From NCBI GenBank assembly GCA_963921795.1, contig OY997659.1:22549159-22613158 (forward strand): a stretch of DNA of 64,000 nt. Direction: 5' to 3'. Positions 1-12,360 of this stretch are shown in pieces. The notes beneath the pieces are model-generated. The model did not search any database, was not told the origin of the DNA, and worked only from the letters and a program-made list of their open reading frames with translations. The DNA is from Nannobrachium achirus. Lineage: Eukaryota > Chordata > Actinopteri > Myctophiformes > Myctophidae. Position 1 is the first letter of the stretch, and the number at the start of each line of letters is the position of its first letter. The translations under genes and the position numbers were made by a program.

Positions 1-110
1 CTCCATATATGGAGATAACCTACGCATCACACAAAGTCTGACCTCACCAGCCCATACTTGGGCATGGACGACTTATATCTCCATATACGGAGATGGCCAT
101 ATATGGAGAT

Positions 111-274
111 ACGATGACATCACAGAGTCCACAGCTGATGATGTGGCGTGATGTCATACAATAAACAAACAAGCCCTATATACTGATGCGATACGATGAC
201 ATCACAGAGTCCACAGCTGATGATGTGGCGTGATGTCATACAATAAACAAACAAGCCCTATATACTGATGCGGA
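111..274 (+). repeat. Direct duplication, period 82 bp
   Basis: A segment beginning ACGATGACATCACAGAG occurs at 111 and again at 193. Both copies run through TGATGTCATACAATAAAC to the TATACTGATGCG phrase. Its inverse is near 4735-4795, so it belongs to the terminal inverted part of the array. Confidence 0.85.
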
Positions 275-299
275 GATATGAGCAGGGCAAAGGTGTGAC

Positions 300-478
300 G
301 TGTGACGTGTGACCGACCGACCGACCGACGGACGGACGGACGGACGGCCGGTGGAGGTTTTCATAGTAAACTGCTCCCTGACGGTCGCAATAATTGCGAC
401 CGTCAGGGAGCAGTTTACTATGAAAACCTCCACCGGCCGTCCGTCCGTCCGTCCGTCCGTCACACGTCACACGTGACC
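300..478. repeat. Long perfect-stem palindrome centred at 392
   Basis: The two halves are reverse complements around base 392 (GGTCGCAATAATTGCGACC centre). The arms carry CTGCTCCCTGACGGTCGC, GGAGGTTTTCATAG and variable runs of CCGA/CCGT. Arm lengths differ only in the number of CCGT units. The right half recurs alone near 1908-1985, 2659-2710 and 3950-4035. Confidence 0.9.
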
Positions 479-479
479 A

Positions 480-1535
480 TCAACAAACGTCACACCTTTG
501 TTGATGTTTAAATCGAAGAGTCTTGGTCAAATACTTCTGTTGGTTTCTGCACTGATCATTTATACAATTCAGCTGTGTTTGCTCGTGTCATCATGATGAG
601 GTCATAAATCAGCCATGCCCAAATATAGATTTTACGGGTTTACATGCTTACTCAGTTATTCGTTATGTGAAAGTCCTATGACGTCTATGATATCTGACAT
701 CATCATACATACATTCCCTTTTATGCCCATAAATGGAGATCCCCTCTGTAGAACCAGCCACTGACATCACTGTAATGTCAGGGGAACCAAATCCCTTTTA
801 TGCCCATATATGGAGATCCCTGTGATGCCAGGGGAACCAAATCCCCTTTATGCCCATATATGGAGATATGGAGATCCCCGTGTTGCCAGGGTAACCAAAT
901 CCATTTTATGCCCATATATGGAGATCCCTGTGATGCCAGGGGAACCAAATCCCTTTTACGCCCATATATGGAGATCCCTTATGTCATCAATATTAAGCCC
1001 ATATCTGTGAATATCTTTGGGTACCAGATGTCTCCATATATGGTTAAATGGTCCGATATACATCACTGGCCAGAAGACCAAGAAATGGTGCAACCTCGCC
1101 CTTTGCTTTTCTCCCTTAGGCATCTTACTGGTAGGTAGTTTAATGAGGAATGCAGTATGGTGGTAGGTAGGTAGTTATGGCCTTTGATGTAAGATTTTCA
1201 CTTTCTAGGATAACTATATTTGCTATTCCCAGATGATGCCCTTTTAGGGTACCCCTCATGCCCATATATGGAGATCCCCAGGCTTTACTAATTAACATAA
1301 GTTTTATGCCCATATATGGAGATCATTGTCCCAATGTCATCAGATATATGGGCATAAATGGACACAGGCAAACTAGATGGGCTGTATGGATATCCAGATG
1401 TGTGATGTAAGTGTTTTATTCCAAATGTGGCACCCCACAGACATATTTCCAGAAACAAAATCCCTTTCATGCCCATATATGGAGATTTCTGATGTCATCA
1501 ATCCCAGGCCCTGTAAAAAACATGGTTGCTATGGT
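480..1535 (+). repeat. Segmental repeat copy 1 of the array unit
   Basis: It starts with the CAACAAACGTCACACC phrase and ends near CAGGCCCTGTAAAAAAC. It is nearly identical to 2720-3784 over about 1.05 kb and to 1988-2565 over its first half. It includes several TTTATGCCCATATATGGAG units with CCAGGGGAACCAAATCCC linkers. Confidence 0.85.
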
Positions 1536-1745
1536 AAACAGTTGGTTGCTAGGGTAAACAGTTGGTTGCTAGGGTAAGAAAACATGGTTGCTATGGTAAA
1601 CAATTGGTTGCTAGGGTAAACAGTTGGTTGCTAGGGTAAAAAAAACATGGTTGCTGTGGTAAAAAGTTGGTTGCTAGGGTAAACAGTTGGTTGCTAAGGT
1701 AAAAAACATGGTTGCTATGGTAAACAGTTGGTTAGTAGGGTAAAC
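1527..1745 (+). repeat. Tandem repeat of GGTTGCTA(G/T)GGTAAACAGTT
   Basis: About ten imperfect units of roughly 19 bp alternate CATGGTTGCTATGGTAAA with CAGTTGGTTGCTAGGGTAAA. An inverse run (ACCCTAGCAACCAACTG) is at about 4170-4262, consistent with the foldback layout. Confidence 0.9.
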
Positions 1746-1854
1746 CTTCAATGATTTTGACATCTTGTTACTAATCTGTCGGTAGATAATGCCGGTCTTA
1801 TATAAGGGTCATTTGTGTACGGTGTGATGTCATACTGATGTCAGCAGTGTGACA

Positions 1855-1885
1855 GGAGATAAGCGACCAACGGTCGCTTATCTCC
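1855..1885. repeat. GGAGATAAGCGACC hairpin, copy 1 of 4
   Basis: A 14-bp perfect stem (GGAGATAAGCGACC/GGTCGCTTATCTCC) closes a 3-base AAC loop. Identical copies are at 2587-2617, 3898-3928 and 4974-5004. Each is followed by CGATTAGGGAGTCTTACTGG, so this hairpin block is a fixed part of the array unit. Confidence 0.9.
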
Positions 1886-1987
1886 CGATTAGGGAGTCTT
1901 ACTGGTTATTTGCGACCGTCAGGGAGCAGTTTACTATGAAAACCTCCACCGGCCGTCCGTCCGTCCGTCCGTCCGTCCGTCCATCAC

Positions 1988-2565
1988 ACCTTTGTGACCA
2001 TCAACAAACGTCACACCTTTGTTGATGTTTAAATCGAAGAGTCTTGGTCAAATACTTCTGTTGGTTTCTGCACTGATCATTTATACAATTCAGCTGTGTT
2101 TGCTCGTGTCATCATGATGAGGTCATAAATCAGCCATGCCCAAATATAGATTTTACGGGTTTACATGCTTACTCAGTTATTCGTTATGTGAAAGTCCTAT
2201 GACGTCTTGTATGCCCATAAATGGAGATCCCCTCTGTAGAACCAGCCACTGACATCACTGTAATGTCAGGGGAACCAAATCCCTTTTATGCCCATATATG
2301 GAGATCCCTGTGATGCCAGGGGAACCAAATCCCTTTTATGCCCATATATGGAGATATGGAGATCCCCGTGTTGCCAGGGTAACCAAATCCATTTTATGCC
2401 CATATATGGAGATCCCTGTGATGCCAGGGGAACCAAATCCCTTTTACGCCCATATATGGAGATCCCTTATGTCATCAATATTAAGCCCATATCTGTGAAT
2501 ATCTTTGGGTACCAGATGTCTCCATATATGGTTAAATGGTCCGATATACATCACTGGTTGGTAAA
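1988..2565 (+). repeat. Segmental repeat copy 2, shortened
   Basis: It aligns with the start of 480-1535 but lacks the ATGATATCTGACATCATC segment and stops at ACATCACTGG. There it joins TTGGTAAAACAAACTTTTGG, the phrase that precedes the GGAGATAAGCGACC hairpin in other copies. Confidence 0.85.
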
Positions 2566-2719
2566 ACAAACTTTTGGCCTATTTGTGGAGATAAGCGACC
2601 AACGGTCGCTTATCTCCCGATTAGGGAGTCTTACTGGTTTTTTTATTTATATTTATTGCGACCGTCAGGGAGCAGTTTACTATGAAAACCTCCACCGGCC
2701 GTCCGTCCGTCACACCTTT

Positions 2720-3784
2720 GTGACCATCAACAAACGTCACACCTTTGTTGATGTTTAAATCGAAGAGTCTTGGTCAAATACTTCTGTTGGTTTCTGCACT
2801 GATCATTTATACAATTCAGCTGTGTTTGCTCGTGTCATCATGATGAGGTCATAAATCAGCCATGCCCAAATATAGATTTTACGGGTTTACATGCTTACTC
2901 AGTTATTCGTTATGTGAAAGTCCTATGACGTCTATGATATCTGACATCATCATACATACATTCCCTTTTATGCCCATAAATGGAGATCCCCTCTGTAGAA
3001 CCAGCCACTGACATCACTGTAATGTCAGGGGAACCAAATCCCTTTTATGCCCATATATGGAGATCCCTGTGATGCCAGGGGAACCAAATCCCTTTTATGC
3101 CCATATATGGAGATATGGAGATCCCCGTGTTGCCAGGGTAACCAAATCCATTTTATGCCCATATATGGAGATCCCTGTGATGCCAGGGGAACCAAATCCC
3201 TTTTACGCCCATATATGGAGATCCCTTATGTCATCAATATTAAGCCCATATCTGTGAATATCTTTGGGTACCAGATGTCTCCATATATGGTTAAATGGTC
3301 CGATATACATCACTGGCCAGAAGACCAAGAAATGGTGCAACCTCGCCCTTTGCTTTTCTCCCTATAGGCATCTTACTGGTAGGTAGTTTAATGAGGAATG
3401 CAGTATGGTGGTAGGTAGGTAGTTATGGCCTTTGATGTAAGATTTTCACTTTCTAGGATAACTATATTTGCTATTCCCAGATGATGACCTTTTAGGGTAC
3501 CCCTCATGCCCATATATGGAGATCCCCAGGCTTTACTAATTAACATAAGTTTTATGCCCATATATGGAGATCATTGTCCCAATGTCATCAGATATATGGG
3601 CATAAATGGACACAGGCAAACTAGATGGGCTGTATGGATATCCAGATGTGTGATGTAAGTGTTTTATTCCAAATGTGGCACCCCACAGACATATTTCCAG
3701 AAACAAAATCCCTTTCATGCCCATATATGGAGATTTCTGATGTCATCAATCCCAGGCCCTGTAAAAAACATGGTTGCTATGGTA
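2720..3784 (+). repeat. Segmental repeat copy 3
   Basis: It is nearly base-for-base equal to 480-1535, with scattered single changes. The similarity implies recent amplification of a 1-kb unit. Confidence 0.85.
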
Positions 3785-4261
3785 TGAGCAACTTATGTCT
3801 CCATATATGGAGATTCAACTTCAATGAGTAACCATGGCAAACTGTCAACTGCCCGTATGTCTTGATAATTGGTAAAACAAACTTTTGGCCTATTTGTGGA
3901 GATAAGCGACCAACGGTCGCTTATCTCCCGATTAGGGAGTCTTACTGGTTGCGACCGTTAGGGAGCAGTTTACTACCAAAACCTCCACCGGCCGTCCGTC
4001 CGTCCGTCCGTCCGTCCGTCCGTCCGTCCGTCGGTCACACGTCACACGTCACACCTTTGTTTGTGTACGGTGTGATGTCATATATCTTCAGTATGACATC
4101 ACACCACATGTGTACACAAACCTTCGTGTACGTTGCTGTGGCAACAGTCTGTTGTTGCTGGTCTGTTAGTGTACGTTAGCAACCACCTTAGCAACCATGG
4201 TTTTACCCTAGCAACCAACTGTTTACCCTAGCAACCATGTTTTTTTACCCTAGCAACCAAC

Positions 4262-4590
4262 TGGGCATAAAAGGGATTCTGTTAGGGATCTCCATATATG
4301 GGCATAAAAGGGATTCTGTTAGGGATCTCCATATATGGGCATAAAAGGGATTCTGTTAGGAATCTCCATATATGGGAATAAAAGGGATTCTGTTAGGGAT
4401 CTCCATATATGGGCATAAAAGGGATTCTGTTAGCTGTTAGTGATCTCCATATATGGGCATAAAAGGGATGCTGTTAGGGATCTCCATATATGGGCATAAA
4501 AGGGATTCTGTTAGGGATCTCCATATATGGGCATGAAAGGGATTATGTTAGGGATCTCCATATATGGGCATAAAAGGGATTGTATCCCAG
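4262..4590 (+). repeat. Tandem array, about nine units of 36-37 bp
   Basis: The unit reads GGGCATAAAAGGGATTCTGT then TAGGGATCTCCATATAT, with minor changes. It is the reverse complement of the TATGCCCATATATGGAGAT units in the left half. Units abut directly with no unique spacers, so it is not a CRISPR array. Confidence 0.9.
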
Positions 4591-5029
4591 ATGATGCCCT
4601 GTTAGGAGATCCACACTAACAGAATCCATATATGGTCCTACCGACAGCTGCTATAAGCCAACCCTGGCGATAAGGTCTGAGTCGAAGAAATGCTTCTTTC
4701 CTGGCAAGAATTGCCCCTTTATACTGTAGGGCTCGTTTGTGTATTGTATGACATCACGCCACATCATCGGCTGAGGACTGTGTGATGTCATCATATCTCC
4801 ATATATGGAGACATAAGTTGCTCATGCCCAAATATGGGCTGGTGAGGTCAGACTTAGTGTGATGCGTAGGTTATCTCCATATATGGAGATTCAACTTCAA
4901 TGAGTAACCATGGCAAACTGTCAACTGCCCGTATGTCTTGATAATTGGTAAAACAAACTTTTGGCCTATTTGTGGAGATAAGCGACCAACGGTCGCTTAT
5001 CTCCCGATTAGGGAGTCTTACTGGTATAT

Positions 5030-5191
<162 letters not shown>

Positions 5192-5621
5192 TATACTGTA
5201 AAGGCCAGCCAGCCGGCGTACCACGGCTACGTCAGTATGCCTCAGACATAACCATAAACAACCATAACCCTAACCCTAACCCATATACGCCTATATATAT
5301 GCAGGACTACGGCCATGTCACTCTTGAAGCTTTCCTTTGCAGACTGACGGACAGAAGAACAACTTGAAAGAAGCACAAAAAGCTGATTAAATAAGTCGGG
5401 ACAATGGTTAAATCATGATACCGTGTAAGTATGTGTGGGTTCAAATCCCTTTGTTGTTCTTGAGGGAAAGATTTAAAACACACATTAGTTATAGAGGGCA
5501 ATTATGTGTATTATGGCATATTTGGCTTACAGCCAGCCAAGCCAGGGATCCTTTTAACATTTGACATCAAGTCTATAAAATATAAAAGAACCACTCAAAA
5601 TAACTATTAAACAGTAAACAC

Positions 5622-6410
5622 CTGCTGTGGGAGATAGTGGTGTAAACATCAGACTCGCACAGAGGTTACATTTTCAAATCCGTCCTAAAGTTCATTGTAC
5701 TTTGACATTTTCAAGGTTAAAATACAAAAGCACTCAAAACTACACAAAAGCCCCAGAAAATACCTGCAGTGAGACATGGTGTAGTGGTCTAAAGTTCAGC
5801 TTTCAGTGCAAATGCAGATGTCACATTCAAATCTCAGTCCTCCCACATTGCTGTAATATCTTGACATTTTCAAGATTAAAGAACTACACAAAAGCACCCC
5901 AGGGTGCCCTGTCACCCACTTTGAAAACCCCTGGTCTAAATATCAGCCTCTCAGTGCTGAGGTCCCGAGTTCAAAATCAGTCCTCCTTACTTGGACCTTT
6001 TCAAGGTTAAAATACAAAGGAATTACTCAGAAGCACCAGGAAATATCTGCAGAGAGAGATGGTGTAATGGTCTAAAGATTTGATTCTCAGTGCAGAGGTT
6101 CTCTGTGTTCAAATCTCAGTCCTCCTATTGCTGTATTACTTTAACGTTTCTTTCAGGGTTAAACCTTAAAAAGGTCAAAATAATACAGCCATGATCTGTA
6201 GGAGGGGTGGTCTTTGAACATGCAACTCTGAACTGAGATTCGGATCTTTAGACCACTACACCTTCTCACACTACAGCTTTTCTTTGGTGCTTTTGAGTAA
6301 TTCTTTTAACCTTGAAAATGTCAAAATACAGCAGTGTAGGAGAACTGAGATTTGAACATGGAACCGCTGCGCTTAGAGTCAGATCTTTAGACCACTACAC
6401 CATCTCTAAT
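5622..6410. repeat. Cluster of tRNA-like SINE repeats in both orientations
   Basis: A block resembling the 5' half of a tRNA gene (GGTGTAGTGGTCTAAAG, box A-like) followed by a box B-like GTTCAAATCTCAGTCCTCC recurs at about 5625, 5772, 5930 and 6055. Inverse copies are near 6205-6270 and 6340-6410 (TTTAGACCACTACACC). Linkers share TTTTCAAGGTTAAAATACAA and AAAGCACC phrases, so the repeat unit is about 150-200 bp. No complete cloverleaf was seen. A tRNA-derived SINE family amplified locally fits best. Confidence 0.65.
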
Positions 6411-7888
6411 TATTAATAATCTTTAGTGCTTTGGAGTATTCATCACCCTACTTGCACACCACACCATGTGGCTTGTTGTGAGCTGGTAGACCTGATCTTT
6501 CTTTTCTACATTTGTGCTATAAAATAGACATTAATTCATGAAAAAGATATCGAAAGATGGAATATGGAGATACAAGGTTTCTGTGTGGCAGTGGCAAGCT
6601 GGCAACAACACTGCATTTCCCTTCCTGTGCATTAGAGAGACTGTCATCTTTTCACAGAAATTCCTGCCGCCTCAGAGGTGCATCCGTGTCGTTCCGGAGT
6701 GCTATGTGTGAAAGAAAAAAGTGTTTGGACTAGCAATTCACTTCAAACACTTCAAACATACTCCAGGCTGACAGGAATAAATAACTCCTCGAGTTGTTGT
6801 GGTGGCTGAGCTGCTTGAGACGCTTGTCTGTGAACACGACTGAAATGTGTAGCAACTGGGATACAATACTGGTGTCTGTGTCTGTGTGTTTTCTTTTACT
6901 GTAGTGCTGTGGTTCCCTCCTTTTCAGGCCCGTGACCCCCCAAAATAATCATATTTGAACATGGAGCATACAAGCACATGGAATTGCCGTTATCCTGCAG
7001 GCCTAACTGTACGCGCCGGTGAAATCCAGAGGGTAAAAATGTATGGCTCCATTTTTACCTTCACAATTGAATAGGACTCATCATGGGGTTTTATCTATTT
7101 TATATTCATCTGATTGGTATATATTTATGTTTATCTTTGCTATTGTTGTTGTTATTGTTGTGTTGGTACAGTATTTGTAGACCTATACTACAATCGCATC
7201 TCGCTGCTTGGACATGTATGAGTAGTGACAAATAAACCTTGACTAGCATGGTGGCTAGCATGGTGGCTCATATCCAAGGATGTACTGCATGCATTTCTGT
7301 CTAACAATCTACTGCCTCCTGCCAGCAGAGCCAAGACACAGTACACGATGAGTATTGGACAGTATTTCATGGGGGGAAAAAGATGGGTACTTTTGCATGC
7401 AGCGGGAGATTAAACATCTGAGAGAAAATTAACATGCATAACATAGGGACAAATATGAATTGGGGAAAAAAGCAATATTGGCCAAACAAATGCAAATGTG
7501 CTGCTCTGATTCAAGTCGATTTGAGTCTTTTGAGACATCATGATAGATGTGCATGCTCTCCGAAGCGCTAATTTATTCATTGGTGACCTTACGGGTCCAT
7601 TTGGTTTCATTTTGTACGCTTCTCAGAGCTAAAGTAACAGTAGAGATTTCACTGTGTACTTTGGATGGGAGCTCTTTCTCTCAGCGGGGGAGGAGGCTGG
7701 CTAATGGAGGAAATGTATGGGGATAACAGAGGGGTTTATGAATAAAATATAATGAAAAATACTCCTGGGCATAGAACTATTGGCATAGCATCCTGTCTAC
7801 ACTGCTTCAACACTCATCCATTTATCCATGTGGGGCTTGGGGACGAGAGACGGAGGAGAGGAGAGACCGGAGATGGCGGGATGCAGGA
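6411..7888. other. Intergenic stretch without recognisable gene
   Basis: No coding signal or strong structure was seen. A short relic at about 6909-6962 (GTGGTTCCCTCCTTTTCAGG, then GACCCCCC and AATAATCATATTTGAAC) matches the left part of the hAT element at 63150-63516. Confidence 0.6.
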
Positions 7889-8410
7889 CTGCACACAGAA
7901 AAATAATGGCTCTTCAATGGTTCTTTAAAAGGCATGCACAGTTCCACGAAGAACTGTCACCTACTGAGGAACCATTTTATTTAGTGAATGGTTCTTTGAG
8001 TTCTTCTTATGGTTCCAGACTCTAGAGAACCATGTTTTTGTCTTTGTTCTTTGAGGTACCAGAAATGGTGCCTCTGCCTTCTGGCGTCCCGATATCCGCG
8101 TCAGCATCTCTCTCAACATCCGCAAATAGCAGATCTACAGTACATGCTCACAATGTGTCCAGCTTGCGGGTCGCCTATTTTCGATGAGGCGGTTTGGTGT
8201 AGAGGGACAAAAAGGAGCGTACCAAGTAAAGACTAGAGCCCTGGGGGAAACTGGTTGATGTAGTACACTGGGTTTAATAAAGTATATAGTTATTTAAAGA
8301 ACATTGGTTCTAAAAGGTTCTATCTGATAACAAAATAAATGTCTTCTATGGGTATTGCTCTGAAGAACCAGTTACAGTTCAAGTTGGCACCTTTATTTTT
8401 CTGTGTGCAG
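7889..8410. mobile_element. Inverted-repeat element with GGTTCTTT motifs
   Basis: The left end CTGCACACAGAAAAATAATG and the right end, read inversely as CTGCACACAGAAAAATAAAG, are inverted repeats about 21 bp long. The body repeats GGTTCTTT and GAACCA phrases. No ORF resembles a transposase, so it is a non-autonomous element. The target duplication is unclear. At about 8180-8235 the text resembles a flank seen beside the palindromic module elsewhere. Confidence 0.7.
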
Positions 8411-8514
8411 AGAAGTAGGAGGAGGAGGAGGAGGAGAGAGAAGTAGAACGATGTAGGGAAGGTTAATGAGGAGTCTGTCACCCTGGGATGTCCTTCTCTG
8501 GCTCCAGTCTGACA

Positions 8515-8612
8515 AACACAGGTATAAACACACACGTGCACGCACGCACGCACCGCATGCACACCCACACACTCACACAAACACGCACATGCACGCACGC
8601 ACACATACACAT
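8515..8612 (+). repeat. Imperfect (CA)n/(CGCA)n microsatellite
   Basis: CA and CGCA units are interrupted by TG and GCA steps. Downstream, 8613-9750 shows no gene-like or repeat structure. Confidence 0.9.
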
Positions 8613-9918
8613 ATTCAAACACCCCAGTAAAAGCACAGTAAAAGCTGTTAACCTATAACTGAGCTCATCAGCGGGTGACAACACAGGAATACTGCTTCAT
8701 TAACACAGAACCTAACACTAACAGCACAGCGACAAGACAAGAGACACATTCATTAAACGTGAACGCTGTGAACACAGTGAAGACAAATAGAGTGGAGACC
8801 GACATTCAATCCCTTTCCCACAACTACAAACACAGTCTGTTACAGACATTAATAATACGGTCTATGCCATTTTTAAACAGCTTCCTTATATGTAAACAAC
8901 AAACATTTTAGTGTTATTAATGCACAGTAAAACCCCGGAGCAGCAGTTAATCAGTAAGAATGGAAACGTAAGGGTCAGGGATCATAAAGACTTCCTCATT
9001 AAGCACAGACATAGTCTGCAGGACTGGCACTATCACGGTATCACCTATTTATACACTTACACTTTGATACCTGCTGCTCACTTGAACAAGAAACTGTAAT
9101 TATATCTGCTGCTGCTATATAACGGCTATTAAGTGTTGACTCCATTTGCACAAGCTTGAACTGATATTCTGACAATTCTTCTATTTTCAACATGCACCCC
9201 GGTTATAGCCTGGGACTTTGTTTCTTTCTCTAATTTCAAAGCAATTTTTTTAAACTTCAAAACATTGAGCTTATACAAAAAATATTGAATACACTGAATA
9301 TCAATACAAGGCAACTTTTAGTTTATTGTTTTTTCAATGGAAGTGGATAGAGAGTGAGGATTTTTGTCCAACCCAGCAACAGCAACCAATGAGTGAGGAA
9401 GAGTCGAGACCATTGGCGGGACATACAGTATGACATCTTTGTCATTTCAGTTCTCCATGGCAGACATGTTAATGGCAGACATGTTAATCACATAGCCGTG
9501 TCACACCTCAGCTGTTGTCAACTAGATGTTGTGCATCGTCCTTGGTTGACGATATTCAAATTATTTCCGTATACGGCTGCGCATCCTGGGGAAAACTCAT
9601 TTTATACAAGCTCTGTGCAGAGTATCATTGCATATGAGATGTGCGTCTGTGTGTGTGTGGTATATGAAGGGGTGAAGTGTGTCTATTTCGGTAAAGTGTG
9701 TACTCTGTAATCTTTGACCAGCTGGTACAGAGAGAAGGGTGTTTTAGCATTGTGAGATGAGTTGGAACTCACACACACACACACGCACGCACACATGCAC
9801 GCACAGTCGCACACATGCACGCACACATGCAAATGTGCACACATAAACTCTCACTCTCATTATTAAAACTTGCAGTGTGAATGGAAGCACATACTGTAGT
9901 AAATACATTACATTAACT

Positions 9919-10112
9919 CAGTGGTTCCAAACTTTTCAGGGTGAGACCTGAAAGAGAGATTAGACGTTTGCCTGGGATCCAAACTAGTGAAAATAGTGGA
10001 CATTTCTTAGATTTGTTTGTTTGTTTGTTTGAAAATGTAAAGTTTTTCTCGAGTCGTGAACCATAAAAATCATTCCGTGACCCAGAAATGGGTCCCGACT
10101 CCCGAACCACAG
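9919..10112. mobile_element. Decayed hAT MITE, CAGTGGTTC-type ends
   Basis: It opens with CAGTGGTTCCAAACTTTTC and closes with GGGTCCCGACTCCCGAACCA, the two ends of the family seen intact at 10964-11344 and 53465-53953. No clean target duplication is visible. It lacks the palindromic module. Confidence 0.65.
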
Positions 10113-10465
10113 TTACTGTGGCTGCAGAAAGAAAGTGTGCAACAAACTACTGGTGCTCAACTATTTTGCCGATGAGGCACATTTTGCCAAAACAAACATT
10201 CCATGGCACAGTGTTAGATTTAGGGTTTAGGGTAAGGTTTTTGTTTAATTAGGTCCAGCAACAACAAAAAAAGAAGGAAAAAGAAAAACACTTATAACTA
10301 TTTTGTCATTTAAACACCATTTGGATTTAACAGTAATTTGAGTGGGACGTCAAGTTAATGGTACACATACACACACACGTGCTATATGTCATGGCACATT
10401 ACGACTCATTTCAACTTCATTAATACCCACTGGAGCGTTTGATTTAGAGGCAAACACGATATCCT

Positions 10466-10960
10466 TCAATGAGAGGAGAGAGAGAGAGAGAGAGAGACAC
10501 AGAGACAGAGAGAGAGGTTGGCATCGGTTCATGGGGGCAAGTGTGGAAATGTGGTGTGGATACATTTCTATACATATCCTGAGTAAAACAGCTTAGACGT
10601 AGTGTGTGCAGCCTGTTAGAACTTTGGGAGTAATTTTGCGGCATCCTGGTGTGAGTGATTTGGTGTTTTGTGTCATTAAACTTGACAGGAATTTCCGCAG
10701 TGGCAGCCCACAACTACCGTAGCCTGAATTAATCTAGCATTTGGCGAGCATCTCGGAGAGAGCAACAGAGAGAGATGGTGAGAGACGGAGAGAGAGAGGC
10801 AGAGAGTCAGAGTCCAGAGAAAGACAAGGCAGAGACCCCCAGAGAAAGACATCATTCCGGAGAAAGACAAAGGCAGAGTATCTAGATAAAGATAACGGTT
10901 CCAGAGAAAGGCAGAGATTCCAGAGAAAGGCAGAGATTCCAGAGAAAGAAAGATAGTCTA
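10466..10960 (+). repeat. GA-rich simple repeat and 22-bp tandem units
   Basis: (GA)n lies at 10470-10516. From about 10750 purine-rich text includes several tandem units of GATTCCAGAGAAAGGCAGA. A unique stretch separates them. Confidence 0.85.
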
Positions 10961-10963
10961 GAT

Positions 10964-11344
10964 CACTGTTTCCTGTTTGGGTCGGGACACAGACACATTT
11001 TTATGGGCCCCTTAATCTTTGTTTCCTTTATTTCGTTTTTTTAATTATTATTATTCAAAATATTTTCAAAAAACATTCTCCCAAAAAGCAATTTGTTTCA
11101 TCAATTAAAAACACAATTCAATGTTTTTTTTTCCTGTAATGTCATGAAGAAATCAAAGAAACATCTAAGAAAATTCCATAAATTAGAACACAAATGTAGT
11201 GAAAATAGCCGATCTACAAGCTCACAACGCGGCGCGAAGCAAAGCGTTGTGAGCTTGTAGATCTGCTGTTTTCACTAGTTTGGGTCCCGGGCAAACTTCT
11301 AATCACTCTTTTGGGTCACAAGCTAAAAGGTTTGGGAACCACTG
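10964..11344. mobile_element. hAT MITE (CAGTGGTTC family) with palindromic module
   Basis: The ends are CACTGTTTCCTGTTTGGGTC and, read inversely, CAGTGGTTCCCAAACC. The flanking 8-mers GTCTAGAT (10956-10963) and GTCGAGAT (11345-11352) match 7 of 8 and fit the TCTAGA-centred target preference known for many vertebrate hAT elements. The element is 381 bp, has no transposase, and carries the palindromic module at 11197-11276. Confidence 0.9.
11197..11276. repeat. Palindromic module, well preserved copy
   Basis: The arms TAGTGAAAATAGCCGATC / GATCTGCTGTTTTCACTA enclose TACAAGCTCACAACGC / GCGTTGTGAGCTTGTA around a loop of about 14 bases. This is the reference form of a module found in many unrelated elements of this window. 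Confidence 0.92.
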
Positions 11345-11689
11345 GTCGAGATAAAGACAGAGGGTCAGATTAAGGGCAAGGCACTGGCGAAAGTATAGGG
11401 CCCAGGGAGTCTAGAGAAAGACAACAAAGATGCAGGCTTTAAAAGGACAAGAAGATGGGAAAGATGGGATGAGAGGAGAGGAATGAAGAGATGGTGTAAT
11501 CCTTCTGAGGGCTTAGCGTTATCTTCTGCAGGGTTGTGGACATCTGCACAGGATTCAGCGTGTGCACGGGGCACGCGGATACACTCTGCGTTTACTGGCA
11601 ACGTGCACATACACACACATACAAGCAAAGTGCATACAGTACACAATTGTCATCGAGTGGTAGTCATATCACATAGGGTGTGTGTTTGC

Positions 11690-11696
11690 ATGCGTG

Positions 11697-11775
<79 letters not shown>

Positions 11776-11788
11776 GCGTGCATGCGTC
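11690..11788 (+). repeat. (TG)n microsatellite
   Basis: An almost uninterrupted TG run with CG interruptions at both ends. Confidence 0.97.
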
Positions 11789-12109
11789 TAATCCAGGTGG
11801 GATAGAACATCCTTCCTTTTCATAACATTAAAATAACAATATGTCTTATGTCTGGGAAGGCAGAAAGAGAATACATATTGGAGCAAGAGGGGAACAGAGA
11901 CAGAGAGAATGTCATGTCTAGGTTACATCTCTTGCAATAATGTGCACCTCTCCTTGTCTCTGCCTTCTCTTTGTGTCTCTATACGTGTCTCATAGGTCAT
12001 GGTGACATGTGTATCCATTTACTGTGTAGATTTTTACAATGGGAGAGAAACAGCCAAACTCTAAATGAAAGGCAGAGAAACCCAGGAACTGCCATAAAAG
12101 AAACACGCA

Positions 12110-12360
<251 letters not shown>

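Larger units (their letters stand above)
1..5010. repeat. Palindrome-rich tandem and inverted repeat array (CTCCATATATGGAG unit)
   Basis: The stretch is almost entirely repetitive. The self-complementary 14-mer CTCCATATATGGAG and the phrase TATGCCCATATATGGAGAT recur dozens of times. The left end (1-290) reappears inverted at about 4735-4890, including the segments reading AACCTACGCATCAC and TGATGTCATACAATA. The unit is therefore a large foldback structure, cut by the window's left edge. Inside lie three long direct copies, short tandem arrays and four copies of a GGAGATAAGCGACC hairpin. ORFs of 60-156 codons here are repeat-encoded and recur with the DNA; they are not credible genes. The family is not recognised. 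A foldback DNA transposon or a satellite-like array are the two readings. Confidence 0.85.

Noticed and set aside
4262..4590. Regularly spaced 36-37 bp repeats resembling a CRISPR array
   Set aside because: Units abut with no unique spacers, the setting is a eukaryotic genome, and the same units occur inverted in the left half.
5262..5284. Telomere-like TAACCCTAACCCTAACCC
   Set aside because: Only about three units; too short to infer an interstitial telomere or fusion site.
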